From: Schlegelella_A sp963778525
Lineage (GTDB): Bacteria; Pseudomonadota; Gammaproteobacteria; Burkholderiales; Burkholderiaceae_C
Direction: 5' to 3'
Length of the DNA stretch: 64,000 bases
NCBI GenBank assembly: GCA_963778525.1
Contig: CAVZUJ010000009.1
Location: 372,001 to 436,000, forward strand
Both the position numbers and the translations under genes were made by a program. Of the stretch, positions 24,582-35,435 are shown piece after piece. Within the stretch, counting starts at the first letter, position 1, and each line of letters opens with the position of its first letter. The notes under the pieces are model-generated. The model was not told the DNA's origin. It searched no databases and worked only from the letters and a program-made list of their open reading frames with translations.

Positions 24582-25859
24582 ATGAAAAAAGGCTTCTACA
24601 CGATCATGTCGGCGCAGTTCTTCAGCTCGCTGGCAGACAACGCATTGCTCGTGGCCGCGGTCGAGTTGCTGAGGACAGCCGGCGCCCCGTTATGGCATAT
24701 CCCGGCGCTGACGCCGGTTGCCGCGCTCTTCTACGTGCTCCTCGCGCCGCTCGTCGGCGCCTTTGCCGACGCCGTGCCGAAGGGCAAGGTCATGTTCATC
24801 TCGAACGGGATCAAGATCGTCGGCTGCCTGCTCATGCTGTTCGGCGCCCACCCGCTGCTTTCCTACGGCGTCGTCGGCCTCGGCGCGGCCGCCTATTCGC
24901 CGGCCAAGTACGGGATCCTGACCGAGCTGCTGCCGAACTCGCAACTGATCAAGGCCAACGCCTGGATCGAGGGCCTGACGATCCTGTCGATCATCCTGGG
25001 CGTGCTGCTCGGCGGCCAACTGCTCGGCCATGTCGTGTCGCGTCAGCTGCTCTCCTTCGACCTGCCGCTCATCGACACCGGCATCGCCACGGCGCCGGAA
25101 GCCGCCGTCGCCGTCATCGTCGGCATCTACATCATCGCGGCGCTCTTCAACCTGCGCATTCCGCGGACCGAGGCGCCGCTCCAGCCCCTGGCCGCGAACA
25201 TGGGGATCCTCATCCGCGATTTCTCGAATTGCAACGCGCGCCTCTGGAGCGACAAGCTCGGCCAGATCTCGCTCGCCACGACGACGCTGTTCTGGGGCGT
25301 CTCGAGCAACATGCGGGTCATCGTCTTCGCGTGGGCTGCCGCCGCCCTCGGCTACATGACCAAGGATGCGTCGGCGCTTGTCGGCGTCGTCGCCATCGGC
25401 ACGGCCATCGGCGCCGTGCTGGCCTCGATGCAGGTGCGCCTCGACCAGGCGACGCGCGTCATCCCGCTCGGCATCGGCATGGGCGTGCTGCTGATCGGGC
25501 TCAACGGCATCACCAGCGCCTGGCTGGCGGCGCCGTTCCTCGTGCTCCTGGGCGCCATCGGCGGCTATCTCGTGGTGCCGATGAATGCGCTGCTGCAACA
25601 CCGCGGCGCCAACCTGATGGGCTCGGGCCGCTCGATCGCCGTGCAGAACTTCAACGAGCAGGCTTGCATCCTCGGCCTGGGCGCTTTCTATACCGGCATG
25701 ACGCGCCTCGGCCTGTCGGCCTTCACCGCGATCGCCGTCTTCGGCGTGCTGGTGGCGGTGATGATGTGGCTGGTCCGGCGCTGGCACGCATCGAACGTCG
25801 CGCACTACCCCGACGAGATCGCCCACCTGCTGTCGATCGCACGTCTCGACAAGCATTGA
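24582..25859 (+). CDS. lplT: Lysophospholipid transporter LplT
   Basis: MFS carrier of 425 aa with about 12 transmembrane helices that flips lysophospholipids inward for re-acylation. The N-terminus MKKGFYTIMSAQFFSSLADNALL and the segments AYSPAKYGILTELLP and KANAWIEGLTI are LplT hallmarks. No acyltransferase (Aas) gene is adjacent, but an LplT-like/PlsC fusion lies at 37 kb. The downstream transporter gene starts on TTG within this stop codon (TTGA). Confidence 0.93.
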   Translation: MKKGFYTIMSAQFFSSLADNALLVAAVELLRTAGAPLWHIPALTPVAALFYVLLAPLVGAFADAVPKGKVMFISNGIKIVGCLLMLFGAHPLLSYGVVGLGAAAYSPAKYGILTELLPNSQLIKANAWIEGLTILSIILGVLLGGQLLGHVVSRQLLSFDLPLIDTGIATAPEAAVAVIVGIYIIAALFNLRIPRTEAPLQPLAANMGILIRDFSNCNARLWSDKLGQISLATTTLFWGVSSNMRVIVFAWAAAALGYMTKDASALVGVVAIGTAIGAVLASMQVRLDQATRVIPLGIGMGVLLIGLNGITSAWLAAPFLVLLGAIGGYLVVPMNALLQHRGANLMGSGRSIAVQNFNEQACILGLGAFYTGMTRLGLSAFTAIAVFGVLVAVMMWLVRRWHASNVAHYPDEIAHLLSIARLDKH

Positions 25860-26791
25860 CTGCCGCAGCGGCTCTGCCGAGACGCGAGGCGCTTCTCGCG
25901 TCGGGCGCCCTGGTCCTCAACGCCCTGGTCTGGGGCACTTCGTGGTGGCCCTTTCGCAAGCTCCACGAAGCCGGGCTGCACCCGCTCTGGGCCACGGCCT
26001 GCATCTTCACGCTCGCTTCGCTCGTGATCGGCGTGGCGCGCCCGCGCGCCGCCGCCCAGGTGCTGCGCACGCCGGCGCTCTGGCTGCTGGTGCTGGCGGC
26101 CGGCACGACGAACGCGGCCTTCAACTGGGCGGTGGTCATCGGCGACGTCGTTCGCGTCGTCCTGCTGTTCTATCTGATGCCGCTGTGGACCGTGCTGCTC
26201 GCCCGCCTCGTGCTCGGCGAGCGGCTGACGCCGGCCGCTGCGCTGCGCATCGGCCTGGCGCTGGCGGGCGCTGCCATCGTGCTCTGGCCGGACCTGTCGG
26301 CTGGCGGTGCAAGCTCGGCCACGCTGGCCGCGCACCTGCCGCTGCCGCAGTCGCTGGCCGACTGGCTCGGGGTCGTCGGAGGCTTTTCCTTCGCCTTCAA
26401 CAACATCATGCTGCGACGCGAGGCCGAGCGACCCGAAGAAGGCCGCGCGCTGGCCATGTTCGCCGGCGGCGCCATCGTGGCGGCAGCCTTGGCGATCGGG
26501 CTGGCAAGCCACGGCCGGGTCGCGTGGCCGCCCGCGCCGGCGCCGGCCTGGCTGCTGCTGGCGGCCGGATTGACCCTGCTCTTCATCGCCGGCAACCTGG
26601 CCCTTCAATACGGCGCGGCCCGGCTGCCGGCGAACCGGACGGCGGTGGTGATGCTCACCGAGGTCGTCTTCGCATCGGGCTCGGCCATCGCCTTCGGCGG
26701 CGGCGTGATGACCGGGCGGCTCGCCGTCGGCGGCGGCCTGATCGTCGCCAGCGCCCTGTTCGCGGCGTTCGCGCCCGGCCGCGCCCACTGA
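25856..26791 (+). CDS. DMT-superfamily (EamA) transporter
   Basis: A 311-aa inner-membrane protein with about ten transmembrane helices made of two EamA repeats: LVLNALVWGTSWWPFRKLHEAG opens the first and WLGVVGGFSFAFNNIML the second. Family members export amino acids, metabolites or drugs; the substrate is not predictable. The start is inferred as TTG at 25856, overlapping the lplT stop as TTGA, because no ATG or GTG precedes the first helix in frame. This implies coupling with lplT. Confidence 0.82.
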   Translation: MTAAAALPRREALLASGALVLNALVWGTSWWPFRKLHEAGLHPLWATACIFTLASLVIGVARPRAAAQVLRTPALWLLVLAAGTTNAAFNWAVVIGDVVRVVLLFYLMPLWTVLLARLVLGERLTPAAALRIGLALAGAAIVLWPDLSAGGASSATLAAHLPLPQSLADWLGVVGGFSFAFNNIMLRREAERPEEGRALAMFAGGAIVAAALAIGLASHGRVAWPPAPAPAWLLLAAGLTLLFIAGNLALQYGAARLPANRTAVVMLTEVVFASGSAIAFGGGVMTGRLAVGGGLIVASALFAAFAPGRAH

Positions 26792-26844
26792 GCGCAGGCC
26801 GCGCCGGCGCTACCATGCCGGTGTCTCACGCCCTGGGGAACGCA

Positions 26845-27342
26845 ATGGCCGACACGCCGCACAGCATCTACGATTTCGAAGCGCTATCGATCGACGGCAA
26901 GCCGGCGCATCTCTCGACGCAACGCGGCAAGGTGCTGCTGATCGTCAACACCGCGAGCAAGTGCGGCTTCACGCCGCAGTTCGCCGGCCTCGAGGCGCTC
27001 TGGGAGGAATACCGCGACAAGGGCCTCGTCGTGGTCGGCTTTCCGAGCAACCAGTTCGGCTCGCAGGATCCGGGCTCCAACGACGAGATCGCTTCCTTCT
27101 GCCAGCTCAACTACGGCGTCAGGTTTCCGATGATGGGCAAGGTCGACGTCAACGGCGAGCAGGCGCACCCGCTCTGGAAATGGCTCACCGCCGAAGCGCC
27201 GGGCCTCCTCGGCACGAAGGCGATCAAATGGAACTTCACCAAGTTCCTGATCGGCAAGGACGGTCAGGTGATCAAGCGCTTCGCGCCCAACGATTCGCCG
27301 GCTTCGCTGAAGGGCGACATCGAGGCGGCGCTGGCGGCATGA
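26845..27342 (+). CDS. Glutathione peroxidase (Cys type)
   Basis: A 165-aa thioredoxin-fold peroxidase that reduces hydroperoxides. The peroxidatic residue is C40 in VNTASKCGFTPQF, encoded by TGC, so no selenocysteine is involved. Gln and Trp of the catalytic set are in GFPSNQFGSQDPG and KWNFTKFLI. GGGGA lies before the ATG at 26845; an upstream in-frame ATG at 26815 is less likely. Its stop is directly abutted by a palindromic repeat that leads into the aminotransferase gene. Confidence 0.93.
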   Translation: MADTPHSIYDFEALSIDGKPAHLSTQRGKVLLIVNTASKCGFTPQFAGLEALWEEYRDKGLVVVGFPSNQFGSQDPGSNDEIASFCQLNYGVRFPMMGKVDVNGEQAHPLWKWLTAEAPGLLGTKAIKWNFTKFLIGKDGQVIKRFAPNDSPASLKGDIEAALAA

Positions 27343-27421
27343 AGCCCCCACGCTCGCTTCGCTCACTGCCCCCCGAGGGGGCGCGGCCGGCCTGGGGGCG
27401 GCCCGGCGTCCGGCCGGTCTC
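27343..27421 (+). repeat. Palindromic intergenic element, copy A
   Basis: GC-rich element filling the gap between gpx and the aminotransferase gene. It starts directly after the stop codon with CCCCCACGCTCG. It holds a GCCCCC/GGGGGC hairpin and a second stem, 27384-27390 with 27410-27416 (CGGCCGG/CCGGCCG). The loop of the second stem contains GGGGGCGGCCCGGCG, shared with copies at 47.9 and 63.5 kb. Confidence 0.85.
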
Positions 27422-27432
27422 CAGGAGTTGAC

Positions 27433-28647
27433 ATGTTCGAACACGTCGAGCCGTTCGGCGGCGACCCGATCCTGAGCCTCAACGAAGACTTCCAGAAGGA
27501 CCCGCGGCCGGGCAAGATCAACCTGTCGATCGGCATCTATTTCGACGACGCCGGCCGCATCCCGGTGCTCGAATCGGTACGCCGGGCCGAGCTCAAGGTC
27601 GTGGCGCGCAATGCGCCCAAGCCGTACCTGCCGATCGAAGGCGCCGCCAACTTTCGCGAGGAAGTGCAGAAGCTTCTTTTCGGTGCCGGACACGAGGCCA
27701 TCGCCAGTGGCCGGGTGGCGACGATCCAGGCCGTGGGCTCGAGCGGCGGCCTCAAGGTCGGCGCCGATTTCATCGCCCGCTGGCTGCCGGGCAGCGAAGT
27801 CTGGGTCAGCGACCCGAGCTGGGAAAACCATCGCTCGATGTTCGAGGGCGCCGGCCTCGCGGTGCACAGCTATCCGTACTACGACGCCGCTACCGGCGCG
27901 TTGTCCTTCGACGCGATGTGCGCGGCGCTGCGCCAGATCCCGGCCAAGAGCGTGGTGCTGTTGCACGCCTGCTGCCACAACCCGACCGGCGTCGATCTCA
28001 CGCATGCGCAGTGGGACACGCTGATACCGATCCTGGCCGAGCGCGACCTGCTGCCCTACCTCGATCTCGCCTACCAGGGCTTCGGCGACGGCATCTTCGA
28101 AGACGCCTATGCGCTGCGCGCGCTGTCGGTGGCACGCGGCCGCGATGGCCGGCCGCTGGCCTTCTTCGTGGCGAACTCGTTCTCGAAGAGCATGAGCCTG
28201 TACGGCGAACGCTGCGGCGGGCTGAGCGTCGTCTGCGCCGATCGCGGCGAGGCCGTCAACGTCCTCGGCCAGCTCAAGTTCACGGTCCGGCGCAACTACT
28301 CGAGCCCGCCGATCCACGGCGGCCAGATCGTCGCCACCGTGCTCGGCGACGCCGAGCTTCGCCAGGCCTGGGAAAGCGAGCTCGGGGCGATGCGCGAGCG
28401 CATCCAGGCGATGCGCAAGGCCCTGCACGCGACGCTGGTGCAGAAGATGCCCGGCCGCAACTTCGACTACTTCCTGACCCAGCACGGCATGTTCAGCTAC
28501 ACCGGCCTGGACCCGGCACAGGTGGATCGCCTGCGCGACGAGTTCGCCGTCTACCTGGTGCGCTCGGGCCGGATGTGCGTCGCCGGACTGAACTCGGGCA
28601 ACGTCGAGGCCACCGGCCTGGCGATGGCCGCTGTCCTCGACGGCTGA
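27433..28647 (+). CDS. tyrB: Aromatic/aspartate aminotransferase (fold type I)
   Basis: A 404-aa PLP transaminase of the Asp/Tyr aminotransferase subgroup. The opening FEHVEPFGGDPILSLNEDF, LHACCHNPTGVDLT, the YLDLAYQGFGDG region and the PLP Lys in NSFSKSMSLYGERCG all match TyrB/AspC. It would interconvert aromatic amino acids or aspartate with their keto acids. AGGAG lies six bases before the ATG, just after a palindromic repeat. The final tyrB-versus-aspC choice is by overall resemblance. Confidence 0.9.
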   Translation: MFEHVEPFGGDPILSLNEDFQKDPRPGKINLSIGIYFDDAGRIPVLESVRRAELKVVARNAPKPYLPIEGAANFREEVQKLLFGAGHEAIASGRVATIQAVGSSGGLKVGADFIARWLPGSEVWVSDPSWENHRSMFEGAGLAVHSYPYYDAATGALSFDAMCAALRQIPAKSVVLLHACCHNPTGVDLTHAQWDTLIPILAERDLLPYLDLAYQGFGDGIFEDAYALRALSVARGRDGRPLAFFVANSFSKSMSLYGERCGGLSVVCADRGEAVNVLGQLKFTVRRNYSSPPIHGGQIVATVLGDAELRQAWESELGAMRERIQAMRKALHATLVQKMPGRNFDYFLTQHGMFSYTGLDPAQVDRLRDEFAVYLVRSGRMCVAGLNSGNVEATGLAMAAVLDG

Positions 28648-28660
28648 TCGATCGCGCGCG

Positions 28661-29971
28661 TCAGCGCGGCGCCGAGCCGCCGAAGCGGCGCGCTGCGTGC
28701 AATGCCAGGCCGGTGGCAACGCTGGCGAAGCGATCGCCTCGGACCGGGCGGGCGTTCGGGAAGGCTCGTTGCAGGCGCTCGGCCAGCAGGCGCAAGCCGG
28801 TCGAGCCGCCGGTGAAATAGAGCGCGTCGACGTCGTCGGGCTTCAGGCCGGCCTGCGCAACGGTCGTGCGCGCCGCGGCGACGATGCGCTCGAGGTCGGC
28901 CTCGAGGGCGGCGAGCGCGGCGGCCTCGTCGAGCTGCGCGACGAGATCGCGCTCGACGTGCCCGAGATCGATCGCGACCTCGCCGCCATCGGCCACGCCG
29001 ATCTTCGCGGCTTCGGCGCGGCCGAGCAGCTCGTGGCCGAGCCGATCCTGGATCACCGTCATCAGGCGGCGATGCTGCGCGGGATCGGCGTAGAAGCCGC
29101 GCATGCCGCGCAGCTCGACGACGCGCTGCGGGTTGTAGACGGTGTTGATCAAGTGCCAGGTCGCGAGATCGAAGTAGACCGCGCTCGGCACCTCGCGCGC
29201 CGGCCCGGCGGCCGTCGCCACGCCGTAGGCGGCGTAGCCGAGCAACGGCAGGATGCTGGCCAGCTCGACGCGACGATCGAAGTCGGTGCCGGCGATGTGG
29301 ACGCCGTGGTTGGCGAGGATGTCGCCCTTGCGCTCCGCTCTTTGCGCCAGCAGCGGGCCGACGCGAACCAGCGAGAAGTCGGACGTGCCGCCACCGATGT
29401 CGGCGACCAGCACCTTTTCTTCGCGCTGCACGCCCTGCTCGTAGTCGAAGGCCGCCGCGATCGGTTCGTACTGGAACTCGATCTCGCGAAAGCCGGCGCG
29501 CGCCGCGGCGCTGCGCAAGGCCGCTTCGGCCTGGGCGTCGCGCACCGGGTCGTCGTCGACGAAGAAGACCGGCCGGCCGAGCATGGCCCGCGCGATCGGC
29601 GCACCGGCCGCCGCCTCGGCCCGGCGCCTGAGATGCTCGAGGTAGGTGGCGACGACGTCGAGATAGCGCACGGCCCGGCCGCCGCCGATGTCGGTGCTCT
29701 GCTCGATCAGGCTGCTGCCGAGGATGCTCTTCATCGAGCGCATCAGGCGGCCGTCGATGCCGTCGACGTAGGCGGAGATCGCGGCGCGGCCGAACTCGCA
29801 GCGCGGCTTCCCGTGCGAGCCGCCTTCGGCGGCATAGAAGACCGCCGTCGGCATCGTCGCGTAGCCGGCCTCGAGCTCGACCAGGCGCATCGGCGCCGCC
29901 GGCACGGGCACGGCGATGGCCGAGTTCGAGGTGCCGAAGTCGATGGCGCAGTAGCCGGGCGAAAGTGACAT
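28661..29971 (-). CDS. yegD: Hsp70-family protein, YegD-like
   Basis: A 436-aa actin-fold ATPase with the Hsp70 nucleotide-binding domain and little or no substrate-binding domain, as in YegD. Phosphate loops are visible: CAIDFGTSNSAIAV at the N-terminus, VLVADIGGGTSDFSLVRV in the middle, and YFTGGSTGLRLL near the C-terminus. IEFQYEPIAAAFDYE is the connect-type motif. Its client is unknown. It is convergent with tyrB. Confidence 0.9.
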   Translation of the reverse strand: MSLSPGYCAIDFGTSNSAIAVPVPAAPMRLVELEAGYATMPTAVFYAAEGGSHGKPRCEFGRAAISAYVDGIDGRLMRSMKSILGSSLIEQSTDIGGGRAVRYLDVVATYLEHLRRRAEAAAGAPIARAMLGRPVFFVDDDPVRDAQAEAALRSAAARAGFREIEFQYEPIAAAFDYEQGVQREEKVLVADIGGGTSDFSLVRVGPLLAQRAERKGDILANHGVHIAGTDFDRRVELASILPLLGYAAYGVATAAGPAREVPSAVYFDLATWHLINTVYNPQRVVELRGMRGFYADPAQHRRLMTVIQDRLGHELLGRAEAAKIGVADGGEVAIDLGHVERDLVAQLDEAAALAALEADLERIVAAARTTVAQAGLKPDDVDALYFTGGSTGLRLLAERLQRAFPNARPVRGDRFASVATGLALHAARRFGGSAPR

Positions 29972-30108
29972 CGGATCGGGCCCGCGGGCAAAAGAAAGGG
30001 GCGCGATTCTAGGGGTCTTGCAGCCACCGCCCGCACGCGCTGTTCGAGGCTGCGACGAAAGGCTATGCTGGCCGACCCTTCGGTCCGTTCAAGAAGAGAG
30101 GAATGACC

Positions 30109-30582
30109 ATGAAGACTTCCCTGTTGGGCTCGCTGCTCGCCTCGCTCCTGCTGGCCCTCGCCGCCACCAGCTTCGCAGCCGACACCTCGTCGACACCGGC
30201 CGCCAACGACAAGCTGGCACCGGCGCGCGCCCGCATCGCCGAGAAGAACTGGCCGGCCGCCGTCGACGAGCTGAAGAAGGTCAACGACACCGGCAACGCC
30301 GACTGGAACAATCTCATGGGCTACAGCCTGCGCAAGCAGGGCGCGGCGAACTACGCCGAGTCGGAGAAGTTCTACAACGCGGCGCTGCGCATCGATCCGA
30401 AGCACCGCGGCGCGCTCGAATACTCGGGCCAGCTCTACCTGATGACCGGCAACCTGCCGATGGCGGAGGAGCGCCTGGCGACGCTCGACAAGGTCTGCTT
30501 TCTGCCCTGTGAGGAGCACTCCGACCTGAAAAAGGCGGTGGCACGCTACAAGGCGGCGGGCAACAAGTACGTGCCGGAGTAA
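30109..30582 (+). CDS. Secreted tetratricopeptide-repeat protein
   Basis: A 157-aa exported protein. A signal peptide ends near residue 23 (ATSFAA). The rest forms about two to three TPR helices (WNNLMGYSLRKQGAANYAES, then FYNAALRIDPKHRGALEYSG), with a Cys pair in KVCFLPCEEH that may form a disulfide. The ATG at 30109 is favoured over 30103 because AGAGG then stands seven bases upstream. The family is common in beta-proteobacteria; it probably scaffolds an envelope complex. Confidence 0.85.
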   Translation: MKTSLLGSLLASLLLALAATSFAADTSSTPAANDKLAPARARIAEKNWPAAVDELKKVNDTGNADWNNLMGYSLRKQGAANYAESEKFYNAALRIDPKHRGALEYSGQLYLMTGNLPMAEERLATLDKVCFLPCEEHSDLKKAVARYKAAGNKYVPE

Positions 30583-30625
30583 ACCGAACCGCGCCATCGC
30601 GCGTTTCTCGGCATAGCGCGAACTG

Positions 30626-30640
30626 CTGCCGTTTCGGCAG
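30626..30640 (+). terminator. Possible hairpin downstream of the TPR gene
   Basis: CTGCCG and CGGCAG form a perfect six-bp stem around a TTT loop about 45 bp after the stop codon. No T-run follows, so an intrinsic terminator role is uncertain. Confidence 0.3.
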
Positions 30641-30711
30641 GCAGCGCGCCACGCGGCCGTCATCGTGGCGGCCGATACTCGACGCGACACATCGTCGCAT
30701 CGGAGTGGCCG

Positions 30712-30927
30712 ATGAAACTGATCGCCGGGGCTCGCTGGTTGCTCGCGCTGACTTCCCGTCGCGCGCCGCGCCGGCGTGGCACCGATCCGGCCGACATGGG
30801 CACTGCCTTCGGCCTCGACGCGATCACCACCCTCGAGGCCGAGCTCGACTCCGGCCTGCGTGAGCCGGCGCCGGCCACGCCCTCCTCGCGCTTCGAGCAT
30901 CGGTCGCGCCGGCGTTCCGGCCTCTAG
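30712..30927 (+). CDS. Possible small basic protein
   Basis: A 71-aa ORF beginning MKLIAGARWLLALTSRRAPR, with GGAG seven bases upstream and both neighbours well clear. The N-terminus could be a short hydrophobic anchor, followed by an Arg-rich, proline-containing tail. I recognise no family and the composition is near that of random GC-rich frames, so it is only a candidate. Confidence 0.35.
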   Translation: MKLIAGARWLLALTSRRAPRRRGTDPADMGTAFGLDAITTLEAELDSGLREPAPATPSSRFEHRSRRRSGL

Positions 30928-30948
30928 CAGCCGGCGTTCCTCTGTCTC

Positions 30949-31719
30949 TCAGACTTCGAGCACCAGCAGCGGCTGATGCTGCTCGGCCTCGCCGCGCCAC
31001 TCGTGCCCGCGCGAGTTGCAGACCACCCGGGTCGAGCCGCCGGCGCGCGGCACAAGGTAGTCCTGGGCGCAATGGAGATGGCCGTGCAGCCAGAGGTCGG
31101 CGCGCGCGATCAGGTCGTCGTCGGCGTTGCAGAAGCTGGCGGTGCCGTTCTGCGCGCCGTAGCGCGGGTCGGCGCTGCGCAGGCTCGGCGCGAAATGCGT
31201 CACGACGACGGTGCGATCCCATTCGCCGCCCGTGCGCATCAGCTCCGCTTCCAGCCAGGCCCGGCAGGCCAATGCCTCGGCGCGAACGGCCACGGCGTCG
31301 AACGGCAGCCCGGCGCGCGTCGCCTGCATGATGTCCATGAAATACGTCGCCGCGCGCATCGCCTTCGGCCGCCGCGCGGCGCCGAAGAGATCGAAGTCGC
31401 ACCAGCGCGTCGTGGCCACGAAGCGCACGCGCCGGCCGCGCTCGTCGGTGACGACCTGGCTTTCGCGCTCCAGCAGGGTGATGCCGAGCTCGCCGCAGCG
31501 CTGGCGCAGGGCCGGCATCGCGACGTCGAGATCGCGGCCGTCGAATTCGTGGTTCCCGGCCACGAACAAGACCGGCTGCGGCCAGCCGGCGAAGCGCTCG
31601 AGGCCGAGCCAGCGGCTGTCGATGTCGCCGGCGAGGACCAGCAACTCGGCGCCGGGCGCCGGCTGCGGGTCGTACTGTTCGGTTTCGAGATGCAGGTCGG
31701 ACAGCAGCTGCAGGCGCAT
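30949..31719 (-). CDS. Calcineurin-like metallophosphoesterase
   Basis: A 256-aa di-metal phosphoesterase. The metal ligands appear in the expected order: D8 and H10 in LLSDLHLE, the Asp of LVLAGDID, the Asn-His of VAGNHEFDG, the His of VVVTHFAPS and the pair in LHGHLH. The substrate could be a nucleotide, phospholipid or phosphoprotein. It follows the UPF0149 gene by about 15 bp on the same strand, so pckG, UPF0149 and this gene may form one transcript. Confidence 0.9.
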   Translation of the reverse strand: MRLQLLSDLHLETEQYDPQPAPGAELLVLAGDIDSRWLGLERFAGWPQPVLFVAGNHEFDGRDLDVAMPALRQRCGELGITLLERESQVVTDERGRRVRFVATTRWCDFDLFGAARRPKAMRAATYFMDIMQATRAGLPFDAVAVRAEALACRAWLEAELMRTGGEWDRTVVVTHFAPSLRSADPRYGAQNGTASFCNADDDLIARADLWLHGHLHCAQDYLVPRAGGSTRVVCNSRGHEWRGEAEQHQPLLVLEV

Positions 31720-31734
31720 CTCAGTCGCGCGGCA

Positions 31735-32503
31735 TCAGGCGGCCCCGTGGCAATGCTTGAACTTGCGCCCGCTGCCGCACGGGCAAGGGTCGTTGCGGCC
31801 GACCTTGGGCGCGGCCCGTCGAACCGTGTCGACCTGGTAGCGCAGGGGCTCGGTCAGGTCGTAGAGGTCGGCGACACAGGCGACGATCTCGGCGATGGCG
31901 TCGTCGAGCGAATCGAGCGGCCTCTCCCGCGCGACGAGCGCCGCCGTCGCCTGGTCGTCTTCGCCTTCGGCCGGCAGGAAGCGATAGAGACGAGCCAGCG
32001 CCGTGGCCACGGCATCGTCCGCACCTCGTCGAGACCCGCAAAGATGCTGGCGGCGAACTCGAAGCCGGCGACCCAGGGCAGGACCGCCCGGGTCGTCGGC
32101 AGTCGAGCATCGGCTCGACCCCGGCTTCGGCATCGGCCTCTTCATCGGGCTCGAGGATCAGCGGATCGAAGCTGCGGAATTCGGCCAGCGACCGGTTGAT
32201 CGCCGCATGCCGGCGCGCGATCAGGGCGCGGACGCGGATCTGCTCCGGCGTGAGCGCGGCCTCGCCCCAGCGATGGCCGCCCGCGTCGAAGACGTAGGGC
32301 AACCAGCGTTCGGCATCGATCAGCTCGGGCTGGACGATGACGGCAGCGAGGAAGCCATCGAGCATGACGACGTCGAGCGGCTCGAGCGGCTCGGGCACCT
32401 GCGCGAGCAGCTCGTCGAGCTCGACGAACTCGGCGTCGCTCAGGTCGTGCGCAGCCGCGCCCGGAGGCGGCCGCGACGGCGGCGCCGAATCAGGGAAGGC
32501 CAC
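31735..32503 (-). CDS. UPF0149/YecA-family protein with SEC-C motif, interrupted by two frameshifts
   Basis: The 5' part (from ATG 32503: DLSDAEFVELDELLAQVP to LEPDEEADAEAGVEPMLD) and the 3' part (ARLYRFLPAEGEDDQATAAL to GRNDPCPCGSGRKFKHCHG) clearly belong to one UPF0149 protein ending in a SEC-C zinc motif. They lie in different frames. A middle piece in the third frame reads AVLPWVAGFEFAASIFAGLD. Two single-base losses, near 32100 and near 32021 (a GG run shortened), restore a normal protein. Sequencing error is as likely as decay. pckG lies 13 bp upstream. Confidence 0.8.
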
Positions 32504-32516
32504 GGGCGCCGGGGCC

Positions 32517-34418
<1,902 letters not shown>

Positions 34419-34634
34419 GGAAAGTCCAGTGCTGGTGAAGGCTGCGCGCGACCCGACCGATGGTCGCGGCAAGAAAAGCGAAAGCGCGTGAGGTGGATGT
34501 CTCGTTCGCCGTCGATCGGCACACCGGTGGCGCACCGACGATTCCGACGTCTTTGGGTCTTGTGCACGAAGTGTAGCGGCGACCCGATTGCCGTTCGTCG
34601 GCTGGTGCGATGGCCACGTCGCGATAATCGGGCG

Positions 34635-35435
34635 ATGCAGCGCCGACCCCTGCTTGCCGCCTCGCTGACGCTGATCGCCGCGCCAGCGGCCTGGGCGCAG
34701 GTCGCGTCCGGGCCGGCGCCGTTGCGCCTGGGCGCCGACCGGGCCTTGATCGAATCCGGCCTGGCGCGCAGCCTGCTGCAATCGTTCGGCTTCGACACCG
34801 GCATCGCCATCAAGCTGGTCTCGGGGCCGTCGCTGGCAGTGCTCGACGCGGTGCGCGACGGCGAAGTCGACGCCGCACTCACCAATACGCCCGAAGCCGA
34901 AGCCAGCCTCGACAAGCAAGGTCTCGTGCACGACCGGCGCGCCATCGCCGGCGGCGAGTTCATCGTCGTCGGGCCGGTCCCGAAGGTGCGCGGCAAGCTG
35001 CCGCCGCCGGGAAAGAGCGGCGTCGACGCGCTGGCCCATATCCACGAGCTGGCGTCGGGCGGAACGGAGCCGGTGCTCTTCCTGTCGGCCGGCGACGGCT
35101 CCGGCACGCACGTCGCCGAGCAGGCGCTCTGGCGCACCGCGCACATCGATCCGACGGCGGCGTGGTACGTCAACGCCAATGCAAAGGACGCCTTCGCGGC
35201 GCAGGTGCGAGCCCGCGGCGCCTATGCCGTGGTCGAGCGCGGCGCCTGGATCGCGCAAGGGGGTGCGCCGCAAAGCATCCTCGTCGAAGGCGATCCGATG
35301 CTGGTCGAATCGGTGCACGCGATGCGGGCTTTTCGCATCACCCATCCCGCGGGCAAGATCTTCGTCGCCTGGATCGCCGGCGGGCGCGGCCGCGCCATCG
35401 TCGCCAAGCACCGCGGCTACCGGGACCCGGAATGA
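34635..35435 (+). CDS. TupA-like extracytoplasmic substrate-binding protein (degenerate oxyanion site)
   Basis: A 266-aa periplasmic protein with a signal peptide ending near residue 21 (AAWAQ). The overall pattern (DAVRDGEVDAALTNTPEAEA, DRRAIAGGEFIVVGP, LFLSAGDGSGTHVAEQALW) is that of tungstate/molybdate binding proteins of the TupA type. The usual TTST oxyanion motif at the N-terminus instead reads ADRALIESGL, so the ligand may differ. No permease or ATPase is adjacent. Its stop overlaps the start of a MOSC gene (ATGA), keeping a molybdenum link. Confidence 0.8.
   Translation: MQRRPLLAASLTLIAAPAAWAQVASGPAPLRLGADRALIESGLARSLLQSFGFDTGIAIKLVSGPSLAVLDAVRDGEVDAALTNTPEAEASLDKQGLVHDRRAIAGGEFIVVGPVPKVRGKLPPPGKSGVDALAHIHELASGGTEPVLFLSAGDGSGTHVAEQALWRTAHIDPTAAWYVNANAKDAFAAQVRARGAYAVVERGAWIAQGGAPQSILVEGDPMLVESVHAMRAFRITHPAGKIFVAWIAGGRGRAIVAKHRGYRDPE

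Noticed and set aside
26845..27342. Selenocysteine in the glutathione peroxidase
   Set aside because: The active-site codon is TGC (Cys), not TGA.
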